From Ruminococcaceae bacterium UBA6416 (GTDB lineage: Bacteria; Bacillota; Clostridia; Oscillospirales; Acutalibacteraceae), in NCBI GenBank assembly GCA_002438505.1, contig DJPI01000014.1:1-23231 (forward strand): a stretch of 23,231 nt of DNA, in the 5' to 3' direction. Below the pieces are notes generated by a model that saw only the letters and a program-made list of their open reading frames with translations, did not search any database and was not told the origin of the DNA. Made by a program: the position numbers and the translations under genes. Below are positions 6,684 to 14,340 of this stretch, in pieces (position 1 is the stretch's first letter; every line of letters begins with the position of its first letter).

Positions 6684-7949
6684 TTAATAGCTTTCTTTGA
6701 GTCCCTGTTCGTCATAAAGGAAAAGAGACTGAAGGCAGATGTCAAGACCCTTTTCAACGGTCTTGGGGATGAGGTTATCAGCTGTATCCTCTCTTGTGTG
6801 ATAATACTTCGGCGGGCCGGGGTTCATTGCAGCGAGAGTTGCGGCCGGAACACCAAGCTTTGAAACGGCAGCGGCATCCGATGCTCCGAGATATACCGAT
6901 GAATACGGGAGGTCAAGACCGGCCATTTCAGCGCCCTTTTTCATGAGTGCGCAGACCCTCGGGTCGGTTTTTACGGTGCCGGTCATGTCACGACTGTAGA
7001 TTGCCATGTCTTCATAATCGCGCAGAGTATCCATTCCGAAATATACGGTTTCAACTTCCTGAAGCTCTTTAAGGTGGCGCTTGGTGTATGCCCTTGATCC
7101 GCGCAGACCGGCCTCTTCCGAGCCTGCGGTCATTGCGCAGACCTCGGTGTTTTCAAAACGGATGTCATTATCCTCAAGGAATTTGAGGACGGCGATTGCC
7201 GTTGTGCAGCCGGAAAGGTTGTCATTGGCTCCGTCAACGGGGAGCTTGAAGTTTGTGAAGAACAAAACGGCAATAAAGCCGGGAATGAACGCAAGCTGAA
7301 CATACTGAAGAATCTTAACAAAGCCGTCAAGCTCGGCGTTCACGGCTCCGCCCTTGATTACGGAAACGAGCGAAACAACAAAAACAAAAATCATTCCGAC
7401 AACGGCATAGATTCCAACGGTGAAAAGAAGATTCTTTCCGCCAAGATGGGTGTATGTCCATTCATATGACGAGTCAACGTGGCCGGCAAAAATAATTCTT
7501 CTTTTAACCTCGCCGGTGGGCTTGCGCTTTCCGATAACATTTGTTGAAATCGCCTTCGGGAAAAGCGGATCAAGAAATTCCCAATACATCAGGAACTCCG
7601 CAAAAAGGCAAACGAGCGCAATCACAGCAAGAACGAGTGATACAACCGGCATTTTGAGGAAGGAGAACAGAAGCGCAAGAAGCATTGACAATCCGTCAAT
7701 AACGACCCAGCCCATGAATGCATATTTGTGCATTTCAAATTCTTCAAGCTGAACGTCATCGGCGCAGGTTTTCATTTCCTCTTTAAAATGCTCCTGAGCC
7801 TTTCTTTCGCTTTCGGTGCCTGAGGCGCGAGGACCGACCTCTTTGCAGACCTTTTTGATTTCTCTGGTTGCGTAATTAGTGTACATCCTCAGAGAAGAAG
7901 GATAGTTTTTCACACTCTCGGTAGCTTTCAAAGCCATACCCCTTTTCAT
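6684..7949 (-). CDS. M28-family zinc metallopeptidase with internal membrane helices
   Basis: This is a predicted membrane aminopeptidase-type enzyme with a two-zinc site. Numbering from the ATG at 7949 (421 residues), the usual M28 ligands appear in order: H157 in AGHVDSS, D243 in GANDNLSG, the E278-E279 pair in SEEAGLRGS, D307 in GMDT, and H384 in YYHTRED. Hydrophobic helices lie at about 77-123, before the first ligand, and again at about 174-198 and 216-232. The latter pair interrupts the catalytic domain between the first and second ligands. The substrate is unknown. The start is uncertain: TTG at 8006 has AAAGG five bases upstream, and ATG at 7937 directly follows GGGGT. The gene stands alone, with its own promoter and terminator. 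Confidence 0.85.
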   Translation of the reverse strand: MKRGMALKATESVKNYPSSLRMYTNYATREIKKVCKEVGPRASGTESERKAQEHFKEEMKTCADDVQLEEFEMHKYAFMGWVVIDGLSMLLALLFSFLKMPVVSLVLAVIALVCLFAEFLMYWEFLDPLFPKAISTNVIGKRKPTGEVKRRIIFAGHVDSSYEWTYTHLGGKNLLFTVGIYAVVGMIFVFVVSLVSVIKGGAVNAELDGFVKILQYVQLAFIPGFIAVLFFTNFKLPVDGANDNLSGCTTAIAVLKFLEDNDIRFENTEVCAMTAGSEEAGLRGSRAYTKRHLKELQEVETVYFGMDTLRDYEDMAIYSRDMTGTVKTDPRVCALMKKGAEMAGLDLPYSSVYLGASDAAAVSKLGVPAATLAAMNPGPPKYYHTREDTADNLIPKTVEKGLDICLQSLFLYDEQGLKESY

Positions 7950-8025
7950 AAAAAAATCTTTTCTTCGGCTCCGAAGAATATCCCAACCAAAATGGAGTAT
8001 ATTCAACGAAACCTTTAACCCATTA

Positions 8026-8054
8026 ATTTTAGCATTTCATCCAACAAATGTCGA
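8026..8054 (-). promoter_or_regulatory. Promoter of the M28 peptidase gene
   Basis: On the minus strand there is TCGACA (8049-8054), a 17-base spacer, and TAAAAT (8026-8031). The predicted start near 8019 lies upstream of all candidate start codons at 8006, 7949 and 7937. Confidence 0.65.
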
Positions 8055-8128
8055 TAGAATTCAAGAAAATTAAAAGATTGTTAAAAAAGTTTCTGTGCAG
8101 GTTTAACAAATGGGTATTGTCTTGTTTT

Positions 8129-8164
8129 CAAAAATTAAAGGAACCGCTTTTGAAGCAGTCCCTT
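8129..8164 (-). terminator. Terminator of the dcw operon
   Basis: On the minus strand, AAGGGACTGCT pairs with AGCGGTTCCTT (8138-8164, two G-T pairs, five-base loop), then TTAATTTTTG. It starts about five bases after the ftsQ stop and marks the operon's end. Confidence 0.7.
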
Positions 8165-8169
8165 GTTTC

Positions 8170-9465
8170 TTAGTTTGGATTCATTTTTCCTTCGTTGAAA
8201 TATGCTCGTGAATCATAGCGAACGTCAATATAGCCTGTATTGCTTTTTGTGACGCTGCTTTTGATGACATTTGCGGCGAGCGCGAGCTTGTTTTCGACGT
8301 TATCAACGGTTCCGAGAAAAATGTTAAAGCGTGAGTCATAGACCACAACAATGTTGTCCGGCGAGTCAAGCTTGATGACGTTTGCCTTTTTAATCTCCGA
8401 GCTTTCAAGCGAGGCAACAATTCGCTTTGCGCTTTCAAAGCGCTGCTCGTCCTCCTTGCAGGGCGTATAAACCTCTCCGGGCTGAACGCTCTGACCCTTG
8501 AAGCCGTCAAGGCGATAAACACCGGTGCGCGTTTTCTGCTTTTTGACTGAAAGAATTTTTTCGTCTTTATCAAGGCAGATGTAGCTGCTCTTTCCGGAAA
8601 TCAAATATTTTTCGCTTGTTGCAGTGACGTTCAGAACAAGCCTGTCCGGAAATTTGCGCTCAATTTTCACCGAGCCAATATATGGCAGCGCCTTGCGCAA
8701 AACGGCATCCACCTTTTTTTCGCTCACGGTGAAGATGTTGTCTCCAGTGATAACACCGCAGGCGGAAACAACCTCATTCGCAGAGTAAACGCTCTTTCCG
8801 CTCACCTCAATAGTCGTGATGGGCGAGCCGACGGCAAAGCAATAAACAAGCGTTGCAACAACGGCAACAAGCAAAGCACCGGCCGTTATTGTCACGGCAT
8901 AGAAGCTTTTGCTTCTGCGCTTTTTTCCGGCGCGTTTGCGGCTGAGCTCCTCGCGTGAGCTTCCGCGGTACCGCTGGCGGTTATAGCTTTCGCTTTCCTT
9001 TTCATACTGCCTTTTTTCGTTTTCATATGCACGGCGCCTGCGCGCCCTTTCAAGCTCGGCCTGCCTTTCCCTTGCGGCTTTCCGGCGCTCATTCTCCTGC
9101 GGAGAGGACTTTTGGCGCTCCCCTGCTTTGGCGGATTCTTTCCGCACGGCCGGGGGAGCTTTTTGTTGCGCAGGCTTTGCGCCTTGCGGCTTTTTCTTTT
9201 CCGGCGGCCGAGCGGTTTTGCCGCCTCCTCTTTTTTGTGTTGGTTTCTTTTTTGAACCGGAAGTTTTTGCGGTGTTTTTCAATTCCTTCTGTCTGTCAAC
9301 AAGATTGCCTGACGGGCGGCGATCCGGGTGGGTCTTTCCGGCGCTTATCGGCACCCACATATCGGAGGTGATATCCTTAGGGCGGTTCACGTTCGGGTCA
9401 ATCATATTTGACCAGTCAAAGGTGCTGAACGGACGGTCGGGGTTATTTTTCTTTTCGTTATCCAA
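8170..9465 (-). CDS. ftsQ: FtsQ/DivIB-type cell division protein with long basic cytoplasmic domain
   Basis: This bitopic divisome protein links FtsL/DivIC-type partners to the septal synthase. Numbering from TTG at 9465 (431 residues), the first 188 residues are cytoplasmic. They begin with an ordinary segment (to about 60), then become very rich in Lys, Arg, Gln, Glu and Pro. One transmembrane helix follows (about 189-212). A POTRA domain comes next (about 215-285, ITTIEVSGKSVYSANEV through LVLNV), then the extracellular beta domain. The frame is open to 9495, but AAAGGAG at 9474-9480 is eight bases before the TTG. The gene thus overlaps the murA end by eight bases, suggesting translational coupling. 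The cytoplasmic part is much longer than in typical FtsQ. Assignment rests on topology, the POTRA pattern and position in the cluster. Confidence 0.88.
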   Translation of the reverse strand: MDNEKKNNPDRPFSTFDWSNMIDPNVNRPKDITSDMWVPISAGKTHPDRRPSGNLVDRQKELKNTAKTSGSKKKPTQKRGGGKTARPPEKKKPQGAKPAQQKAPPAVRKESAKAGERQKSSPQENERRKAARERQAELERARRRRAYENEKRQYEKESESYNRQRYRGSSREELSRKRAGKKRRSKSFYAVTITAGALLVAVVATLVYCFAVGSPITTIEVSGKSVYSANEVVSACGVITGDNIFTVSEKKVDAVLRKALPYIGSVKIERKFPDRLVLNVTATSEKYLISGKSSYICLDKDEKILSVKKQKTRTGVYRLDGFKGQSVQPGEVYTPCKEDEQRFESAKRIVASLESSEIKKANVIKLDSPDNIVVVYDSRFNIFLGTVDNVENKLALAANVIKSSVTKSNTGYIDVRYDSRAYFNEGKMNPN

Positions 9466-10723
9466 TTTCAGCACTCCTTTCAATCTGCGCTCCAAGACTG
9501 CGCAAACATTTTTCTATTTCCTCATATCCTCTGTCGATATGCCTGATATCGCTTATCACTGTTTTTTCCTCTGCGGCGAGGGCGGCAACAACAAGGGCGC
9601 TGCCTGCCCTGAGGTCAACGGCGCGGACATTGGCGCCATGGAGCGTTTTCACGCCGTCAATTATTGCAACCCTGCCCTCAACTTTAATCCGCGCACCCAT
9701 CCGGACAAGCTCGCCGACATGGTTAAAGCGGTTTTCAAAAATATTTTCAACAATGACCGAAGTTCCCTCGGCTGTGCAAAGCATCGCACTCACAGGCGCC
9801 TGAGCATCGGTCGGAAAGCCCGGATAAGGCAGTGTTCTGATGTCCCGCACCGCGTTGAGTTTCCCGTTTGAAACAATTCTCACGCTGTCCTTTTTTGTTT
9901 CAAGGCGGCAGCCTGCGGCCTCAAAAACGCCCGTTGCGGAAAGGAAGTGAGCTGTGTCCGCTTTTTCAAAAAGGACATCTCCGCCGCAGCAGGCAACGGC
10001 AGACATATATGTAAGCGCAACAATTCTGTCCGGTATGATTGTATGCTCGCAGGAATGAGCCTTTTCAACTCCGTCAATCACAATCGTGCCCTGGGAACCG
10101 ACAAAGATTTTGCAGCCGCACTTATTCAAAAAATCGGCAAGGTCAAGAATTTCCGGTTCACGCGCGGCATTGAGGACAGTTGTTCTTCCCTTTGCAAAAA
10201 CGGAAGCAAGAATAATGTTTTCCGTTGCGCCAACGCTCGGAAAAGAGAGGCTGATTGTTGTTCCCTCAAGCTTTTCTCTGACCTCAAACCTGAGCGCGGA
10301 GCCCTCGTCCTCGATTGAAACGCCGAGAGCACGCAGCGAGGAAAGGTGCAAATCAATGGGACGCAGACCAATTTCACAGCCGCCGGGTGTGAAAAGCCTT
10401 GCCCTCCTGCACCGTGAAACAAGCGAGCCGAGAAAGACAATGGATGAGCGCATTTCACGCATAAGGCTCTCCGGAATATCAAAGCAGGAAACGCTTCTCG
10501 AGTCAACGGTCAGAGTGTGTCCATCACGCGTAACCTTGCAGCCAAGGCGGCGCAGTATCCGCACGGCAGCGTCAACATCGGACAAAAACGGGCAGTTATG
10601 AAGAACACTGACTCCGTCAACAAGAACGCATGCCGCAAGAATCGGCAGAGAGCTGTTCTTTGAGCCCTGAACCGGAAGAACGCCTTCAAGCTTCTTTGTT
10701 CCTTTAACGATAATTTCACTCAC
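9458..10723 (-). CDS. murA: UDP-N-acetylglucosamine 1-carboxyvinyltransferase
   Basis: MurA transfers enolpyruvate from phosphoenolpyruvate to UDP-GlcNAc, the first committed cytoplasmic step of peptidoglycan synthesis. From the GTG at 10723 the product is 421 residues, the normal length. K22 lies in the VQGSKN motif. The catalytic, fosfomycin-binding cysteine is C116 in TPGGCEIGLRPIDLH. The later GFPTDAQAP motif carries the conserved aspartate. The frame opens at GTG 10735, but starting at 10723 gives the standard N-terminus MSEIIVKG. The gap from murG is about 80 bases, unusually long for this operon, and it contains no clear terminator. Its 3' end overlaps ftsQ. The intact cysteine predicts fosfomycin-sensitive chemistry, although uptake is unknown. 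Confidence 0.95.
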   Translation of the reverse strand: MSEIIVKGTKKLEGVLPVQGSKNSSLPILAACVLVDGVSVLHNCPFLSDVDAAVRILRRLGCKVTRDGHTLTVDSRSVSCFDIPESLMREMRSSIVFLGSLVSRCRRARLFTPGGCEIGLRPIDLHLSSLRALGVSIEDEGSALRFEVREKLEGTTISLSFPSVGATENIILASVFAKGRTTVLNAAREPEILDLADFLNKCGCKIFVGSQGTIVIDGVEKAHSCEHTIIPDRIVALTYMSAVACCGGDVLFEKADTAHFLSATGVFEAAGCRLETKKDSVRIVSNGKLNAVRDIRTLPYPGFPTDAQAPVSAMLCTAEGTSVIVENIFENRFNHVGELVRMGARIKVEGRVAIIDGVKTLHGANVRAVDLRAGSALVVAALAAEEKTVISDIRHIDRGYEEIEKCLRSLGAQIERSAEIG

Positions 10724-10806
10724 AGAACACCACACCCAACAAAGAATAGTTGAACGGAAAAACCGTCAGCCTATCCTATGCCACCGGCGTTTTTTGTGTG
10801 TCACTT

Positions 10807-11922
10807 TCAGGCAAGAGAGATGATTATATCGGCAATTTTTTCCTTTGCATCGGTAATTGCAAGCTTTTTTGCGTTTTCGGCAAGGGTTTTTATTCTTTCC
10901 TCATCGTTTATAAGAGAGGAGAAAACTTCCTCAAGCGATTCGGCCGTGAGATTCTTTTCCTCAATGAGGACGGCAGCGTCCTTTTCAACAAGAGCCATTG
11001 CATTGTGGTACTGGTGATTTTCCGCAACATTGGGCGACGGAATAAGGATTGACGCCTTCCCGAGCGCCTCAATTTCGGAAAGGGAGCTTGCACCGGCACG
11101 GCAGATGACAATGTCTGCGGCACTCATGCAGCGCGCCATATCGTTAATATACTCGCGGATTTCAACATTTTCCTCTTTGTCCGGGTCAACGCCTTTTTCT
11201 TTGAGCTTATCGGGAACCCAAAGGCCGAACTGACCCATTGCGTGAAGGAAATACAGGTTCTTATCCGTGTGGTGTGTGGCAATGAGGTCAACCATTGCGT
11301 TATTGATTGCCTCGGCTCCGAGCGAGCCGCCCATTGAAAGAATCAGCTTTTGATTATCACGGACACCGAGCTCTGCACGGCTGACGGCGCGGTCGGCCTT
11401 GAGCATTTCTCCGCGGACGGGAAGGCCGGTGACAACCGGAGGATTCTTCGGCTCAAGATACTTTGCGGCGTTTTCGGTTGTGAGCATGACCTTGTCAACC
11501 TCTTTTGCAAGCGCCTTGTTTGTGATTCCGGGATAGGCGTTCTGCTCATGAATTGCGGTATGTATTCCGAGCTTTGCCGCCATTCTGACAACCGGGCCGC
11601 TGACATAGCCGCCAAAGCCGACAACAACGTCCGGCTTAAAATCAAGTATGATTTTTTTTGCCTCCCTTGAGGAGCTCAGAAGGTGTGAGAGCGTGACAAG
11701 ATTACGCTTGATGTTTTTGAGATTAAGCTGGCGGTAAAAGCCGGAAATTTCAATCGTTTTGAAATTGAATCCGGCGGCCGGAACAAGCTTTGCCTCCATC
11801 TTATCCTTTGTTCCGATGAAGAGAATTTCAGCGTCCGGAAATCTTTCGCGTATCTCCCCTGCTGCGGCAAGGGCGGGATTGATGTGGCCGCCCGTTCCTC
11901 CGGCGGCAAAAATTATTCTCAT
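10807..11922 (-). CDS. murG: UDP-GlcNAc:lipid I N-acetylglucosaminyltransferase
   Basis: MurG adds GlcNAc to lipid I at the inner face of the membrane to make lipid II. From the ATG at 11922 the protein has 371 residues and begins MRIIFAAGGTGGHINPAL, the family's N-terminal glycine-rich loop (GGTGGH at 8-13). The UDP-GlcNAc site motifs MGGSLGA and CRAGASSLSEIEALGKAS, followed by AENHQ, are present in the C-terminal Rossmann domain. An alternative ATG at 11961 overlaps the ftsW stop as ATGA and would add 13 residues (MKGKRRF...). It has no upstream ribosome binding site, and the added residues are not typical of the family. AAAGGA lies at 11953-11958 with a 6-bp hairpin between it and ATG 11922. 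Confidence 0.94.
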   Translation of the reverse strand: MRIIFAAGGTGGHINPALAAAGEIRERFPDAEILFIGTKDKMEAKLVPAAGFNFKTIEISGFYRQLNLKNIKRNLVTLSHLLSSSREAKKIILDFKPDVVVGFGGYVSGPVVRMAAKLGIHTAIHEQNAYPGITNKALAKEVDKVMLTTENAAKYLEPKNPPVVTGLPVRGEMLKADRAVSRAELGVRDNQKLILSMGGSLGAEAINNAMVDLIATHHTDKNLYFLHAMGQFGLWVPDKLKEKGVDPDKEENVEIREYINDMARCMSAADIVICRAGASSLSEIEALGKASILIPSPNVAENHQYHNAMALVEKDAAVLIEEKNLTAESLEEVFSSLINDEERIKTLAENAKKLAITDAKEKIADIIISLA

Positions 11923-11934
11923 ATCTATATCCGT

Positions 11935-11950
11935 GCGGCGAAAACGCCGC
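11935..11950 (-). promoter_or_regulatory. Hairpin between ribosome binding site and murG start
   Basis: The minus strand reads GCGGCG-TTTT-CGCCGC, a perfect 6-bp GC stem. It directly follows AAAGGAAA (11951-11958) and ends 12 bases before ATG 11922. Folding would shorten the effective distance from the ribosome binding site to the start, so it could tune murG translation. Confidence 0.45.
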
Positions 11951-11957
11951 TTTCCTT

Positions 11958-13229
11958 TCATATTTTTTCAATTCTGCACGTTCTTGAAACGGAAAGAACA
12001 ACGCCCATCTCGCAAAGCAAAATGACAAGTGCCGTTCCGCCGTAGCTGAAAAACGGGAGCGCAATTCCGGTGTTCGGAATCGTATCGGTAACAACGGCGA
12101 TGTTCAAAATGACCTGAAAGCCGAGCTGCATCATAATTCCCGTAACAAGCAGCGCACCGAAAAGATCCTTTGTTTTTGTTGCAATGATAAAGCCGCGGCA
12201 GATGAGAGCCGCAAAAAGCAAAATGACTATCAGCGCACCGAAAAAGCCGAGCTCCTCACAGATGACGGCAAAAATGAAATCGTTCTGCGGCTCTGGGATA
12301 TAAAGCTGCTTTTGCTTTGAATTTCCGAATCCGACCCCGAACGGGCCTCCGGAGCCGATTGCAAGAAGCCCCTGCTCGGTCTGCCAGCGCGTTGTGTTGC
12401 CGAAGGCTTCACCCGTTTTCCATGTCATGATGCGTTCATAGGCATAGTTGCTGAAGGATTTGACAAATTCCGGATTGATAAAAACAACATAAGCTATAAC
12501 CGCGGCCGCACCAATGCCGAGCAGAACAAACCACTTTTTGTCAACACCACCGAGCCACATCATTGAAACGCCCATGCAGAAAAGAAGAATTGTGCAGGAC
12601 AGATGGCTTTCAATGAAAACACGGCCGCAGAAAAGCGCAACAACAAAAGCAAGGACAATGGTGCACTTAATGTTCATGTCAAAAAAGGAAAAAACGGCTC
12701 TTTCCGGCCTTGTGAGCCTTTTGACGGACGGCATTGCGCGTTTGTTTTTTTCGCTGTGGAGCGGCTTATAGAAAATGCAGATGAGATATGCCATGACAAG
12801 AACAAGAACAAACTTGCTGATTTCAGAGGGCTGGAACTGGCGCGAGCCTATGACTATCCAGCGCTTGATGTCATTGTGAATATTTACAAAGTAGGTATAA
12901 ACAAGGAGCGCAACGGTTCCGAAAAAAGCAATCGGAGTCAAAATCCCGTTGAGGATTCTGTAATCAACCTTGCTGATTAAAAACATCATCACAAAGCCGA
13001 TTGCGCCGGAGATGAGCTGACTTTTGAAAAAGCTGTTCGGGCTTGAGGTGTATGCACTGGCGTAAGCGTAGCCTGCGGAATACATCATTGTTATTCCGAA
13101 CGCAAAAAGAATCATAATCAAGCAACAGAAAACAACGTCAAGTCCGCCGGTGTGAAACAGCTGACCGATAAGCGGAATTTTCCGCACGGCGCGCCTTTTT
13201 TCCGGCAGCTTTCTGACTCTTTCACTCAT
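11958..13229 (-). CDS. ftsW: FtsW/SpoVE-type SEDS peptidoglycan polymerase
   Basis: This polytopic SEDS glycosyltransferase polymerises lipid II at the septum together with the class B PBP encoded upstream. The 423-residue protein has about ten membrane helices. It carries FQPSEISKF (132-140), AIGSGGPFGVGFGNS, the PEPQNDFIFAVICEELG motif with the catalytic aspartate D317, and the closing ALPFFSYGG motif. A basic N-terminal segment (about 1-25) and a longer cytoplasmic loop (about 156-186) are present. ATG 13229 follows AAAGGAG nine bases upstream. The stop overlaps the alternative murG ATG. Whether it serves vegetative division (FtsW) or sporulation (SpoVE) cannot be decided here; division is favoured by operon position. 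Confidence 0.92.
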   Translation of the reverse strand: MSERVRKLPEKRRAVRKIPLIGQLFHTGGLDVVFCCLIMILFAFGITMMYSAGYAYASAYTSSPNSFFKSQLISGAIGFVMMFLISKVDYRILNGILTPIAFFGTVALLVYTYFVNIHNDIKRWIVIGSRQFQPSEISKFVLVLVMAYLICIFYKPLHSEKNKRAMPSVKRLTRPERAVFSFFDMNIKCTIVLAFVVALFCGRVFIESHLSCTILLFCMGVSMMWLGGVDKKWFVLLGIGAAAVIAYVVFINPEFVKSFSNYAYERIMTWKTGEAFGNTTRWQTEQGLLAIGSGGPFGVGFGNSKQKQLYIPEPQNDFIFAVICEELGFFGALIVILLFAALICRGFIIATKTKDLFGALLVTGIMMQLGFQVILNIAVVTDTIPNTGIALPFFSYGGTALVILLCEMGVVLSVSRTCRIEKI

Positions 13230-13278
13230 TCGTATCCGCTCCTTTCAAGTTTGCTTTTTTGATTTTTCGTCAACGGTT

Positions 13279-14319
13279 TCAGTTGACCGTGAAACACATC
13301 AGAATAACGCCGACAATGCAACCGGCAAAGCTCACAACGCTGAAGACAGTAACAATTTTCTTTTCGCTCCAGCCGCTCATTTCAAAGTGATGGTGAATCG
13401 GAGACATTTTGAAAATCTTTTTGTGACGCAGCTTGATTGAGCCGATTTGAAGAATATCGCTGAGCGCTTCAATAACATAAACAATGCCAACGGGAATGAG
13501 TATCAGCGGACAGTTGACGGAAAACGCAAGCGCCGCAATGAGTCCGCCAAGGAACATTGAGCCCGTGTCTCCCATCATGACCTTTGCCGGATAATGGTTC
13601 CAGATGAGGTAACCGGCGCAGGCACCGGCAAGAGCCGCCGCAAGAATGCTGCAGCCGGTGTTGCTCACAAGATATGCAATGACGGCGAACGCAACGCCGA
13701 CCGGAACCGTGACCGAGCCGCAAAGGCCGTCAACGCCGTCCGTAAAATTGACCGCATTTGCGGTTCCGTATATTACGCACGCTCCGAAAAGATAGAAAAA
13801 TATGATTCCGAAAAGCGAGTCAAGACTGATTTTTCCAACGAGCGGAATGAACATTGAGGTGTTCTCGCTCATTACCATTGTTGTGAGATACGCCGCTATG
13901 ATTATCACCTGAGGAACGGTCTTTTGAATTTCCGTCAGGCCGAGGTTGCGCTTTTTTGAAACCTTGATGTAATCATCGGTGAAGCCGACAAGCGCCATTC
14001 CAAGCGCAAGCAGCAAACCGGCATAAAGCTTTGTTTTCTCCTGGGCGGAAACAACGTCATTGGCCGAAAAGACGGAAAATCCGGTGAGCTTCGCCGTTAT
14101 GAGCGTGACCGCAACGGAAACAAAAATTCCGATGATGAACATCAGGCCGCCCATTGTCGGAGTACCTTGCTTTTTTGCGTGCCAGCGCGGCCCGATATCG
14201 GTGAGAATATTCTGGCCGAACTTGAGCTTATGCAAAAGCGGTATTAATACTATGCCCAACAAAGCCGTGACAATGAAAGCCGTTCCCAAGGAAATTAAAA
14301 CCGAAAGTGTGTTGTTCAT
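13279..14319 (-). CDS. mraY: Phospho-N-acetylmuramoyl-pentapeptide transferase
   Basis: MraY moves phospho-MurNAc-pentapeptide from UDP to undecaprenyl phosphate, making lipid I in the membrane. From ATG 14319 it has 346 residues with about ten membrane helices. Key motifs are GFTDDYIK with D115 and D116 (Mg2+ site), NAVNFTDGVDGL (188-199), MGDTGS with D251, and the PIHHHFE triad at 309-311. The frame also has an ATG at 14331, but that codon directly abuts AAGGGG with no spacing. The ATG at 14319 is 12 bases from it and is the more likely start. The gene follows murE by about 21 bases. A murF gene, often found between these two, is absent. Confidence 0.95.
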   Translation of the reverse strand: MNNTLSVLISLGTAFIVTALLGIVLIPLLHKLKFGQNILTDIGPRWHAKKQGTPTMGGLMFIIGIFVSVAVTLITAKLTGFSVFSANDVVSAQEKTKLYAGLLLALGMALVGFTDDYIKVSKKRNLGLTEIQKTVPQVIIIAAYLTTMVMSENTSMFIPLVGKISLDSLFGIIFFYLFGACVIYGTANAVNFTDGVDGLCGSVTVPVGVAFAVIAYLVSNTGCSILAAALAGACAGYLIWNHYPAKVMMGDTGSMFLGGLIAALAFSVNCPLILIPVGIVYVIEALSDILQIGSIKLRHKKIFKMSPIHHHFEMSGWSEKKIVTVFSVVSFAGCIVGVILMCFTVN

Positions 14320-14340
14320 GTTTCTAAACATCCCCTTAAA

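Noticed and set aside
9128..9871. 247-residue plus-strand reading frame antisense to ftsQ and murA
   Set aside because: It lies opposite two well-supported genes, has no ribosome binding site and shows low-complexity Phe/Cys-rich translation typical of antisense shadow frames.
10736..10806. Terminator between murG and murA
   Set aside because: Only a 4-bp ACGG/CCGT stem with a T-loop is present and no U-run follows a stable stem, so I treat murA as part of the operon.
12230..12412. Loss of the SEDS catalytic aspartate in FtsW
   Set aside because: The LDP-type aspartate seen in some homologues is missing here, but the catalytic aspartate of the family is the one in the PEPQNDFIF motif, and it is present (D317).
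13230..13278. Terminator between mraY and ftsW
   Set aside because: A GTCAAC/GTTGAC 6-bp repeat overlaps the mraY stop but is weak and lacks a U-run.
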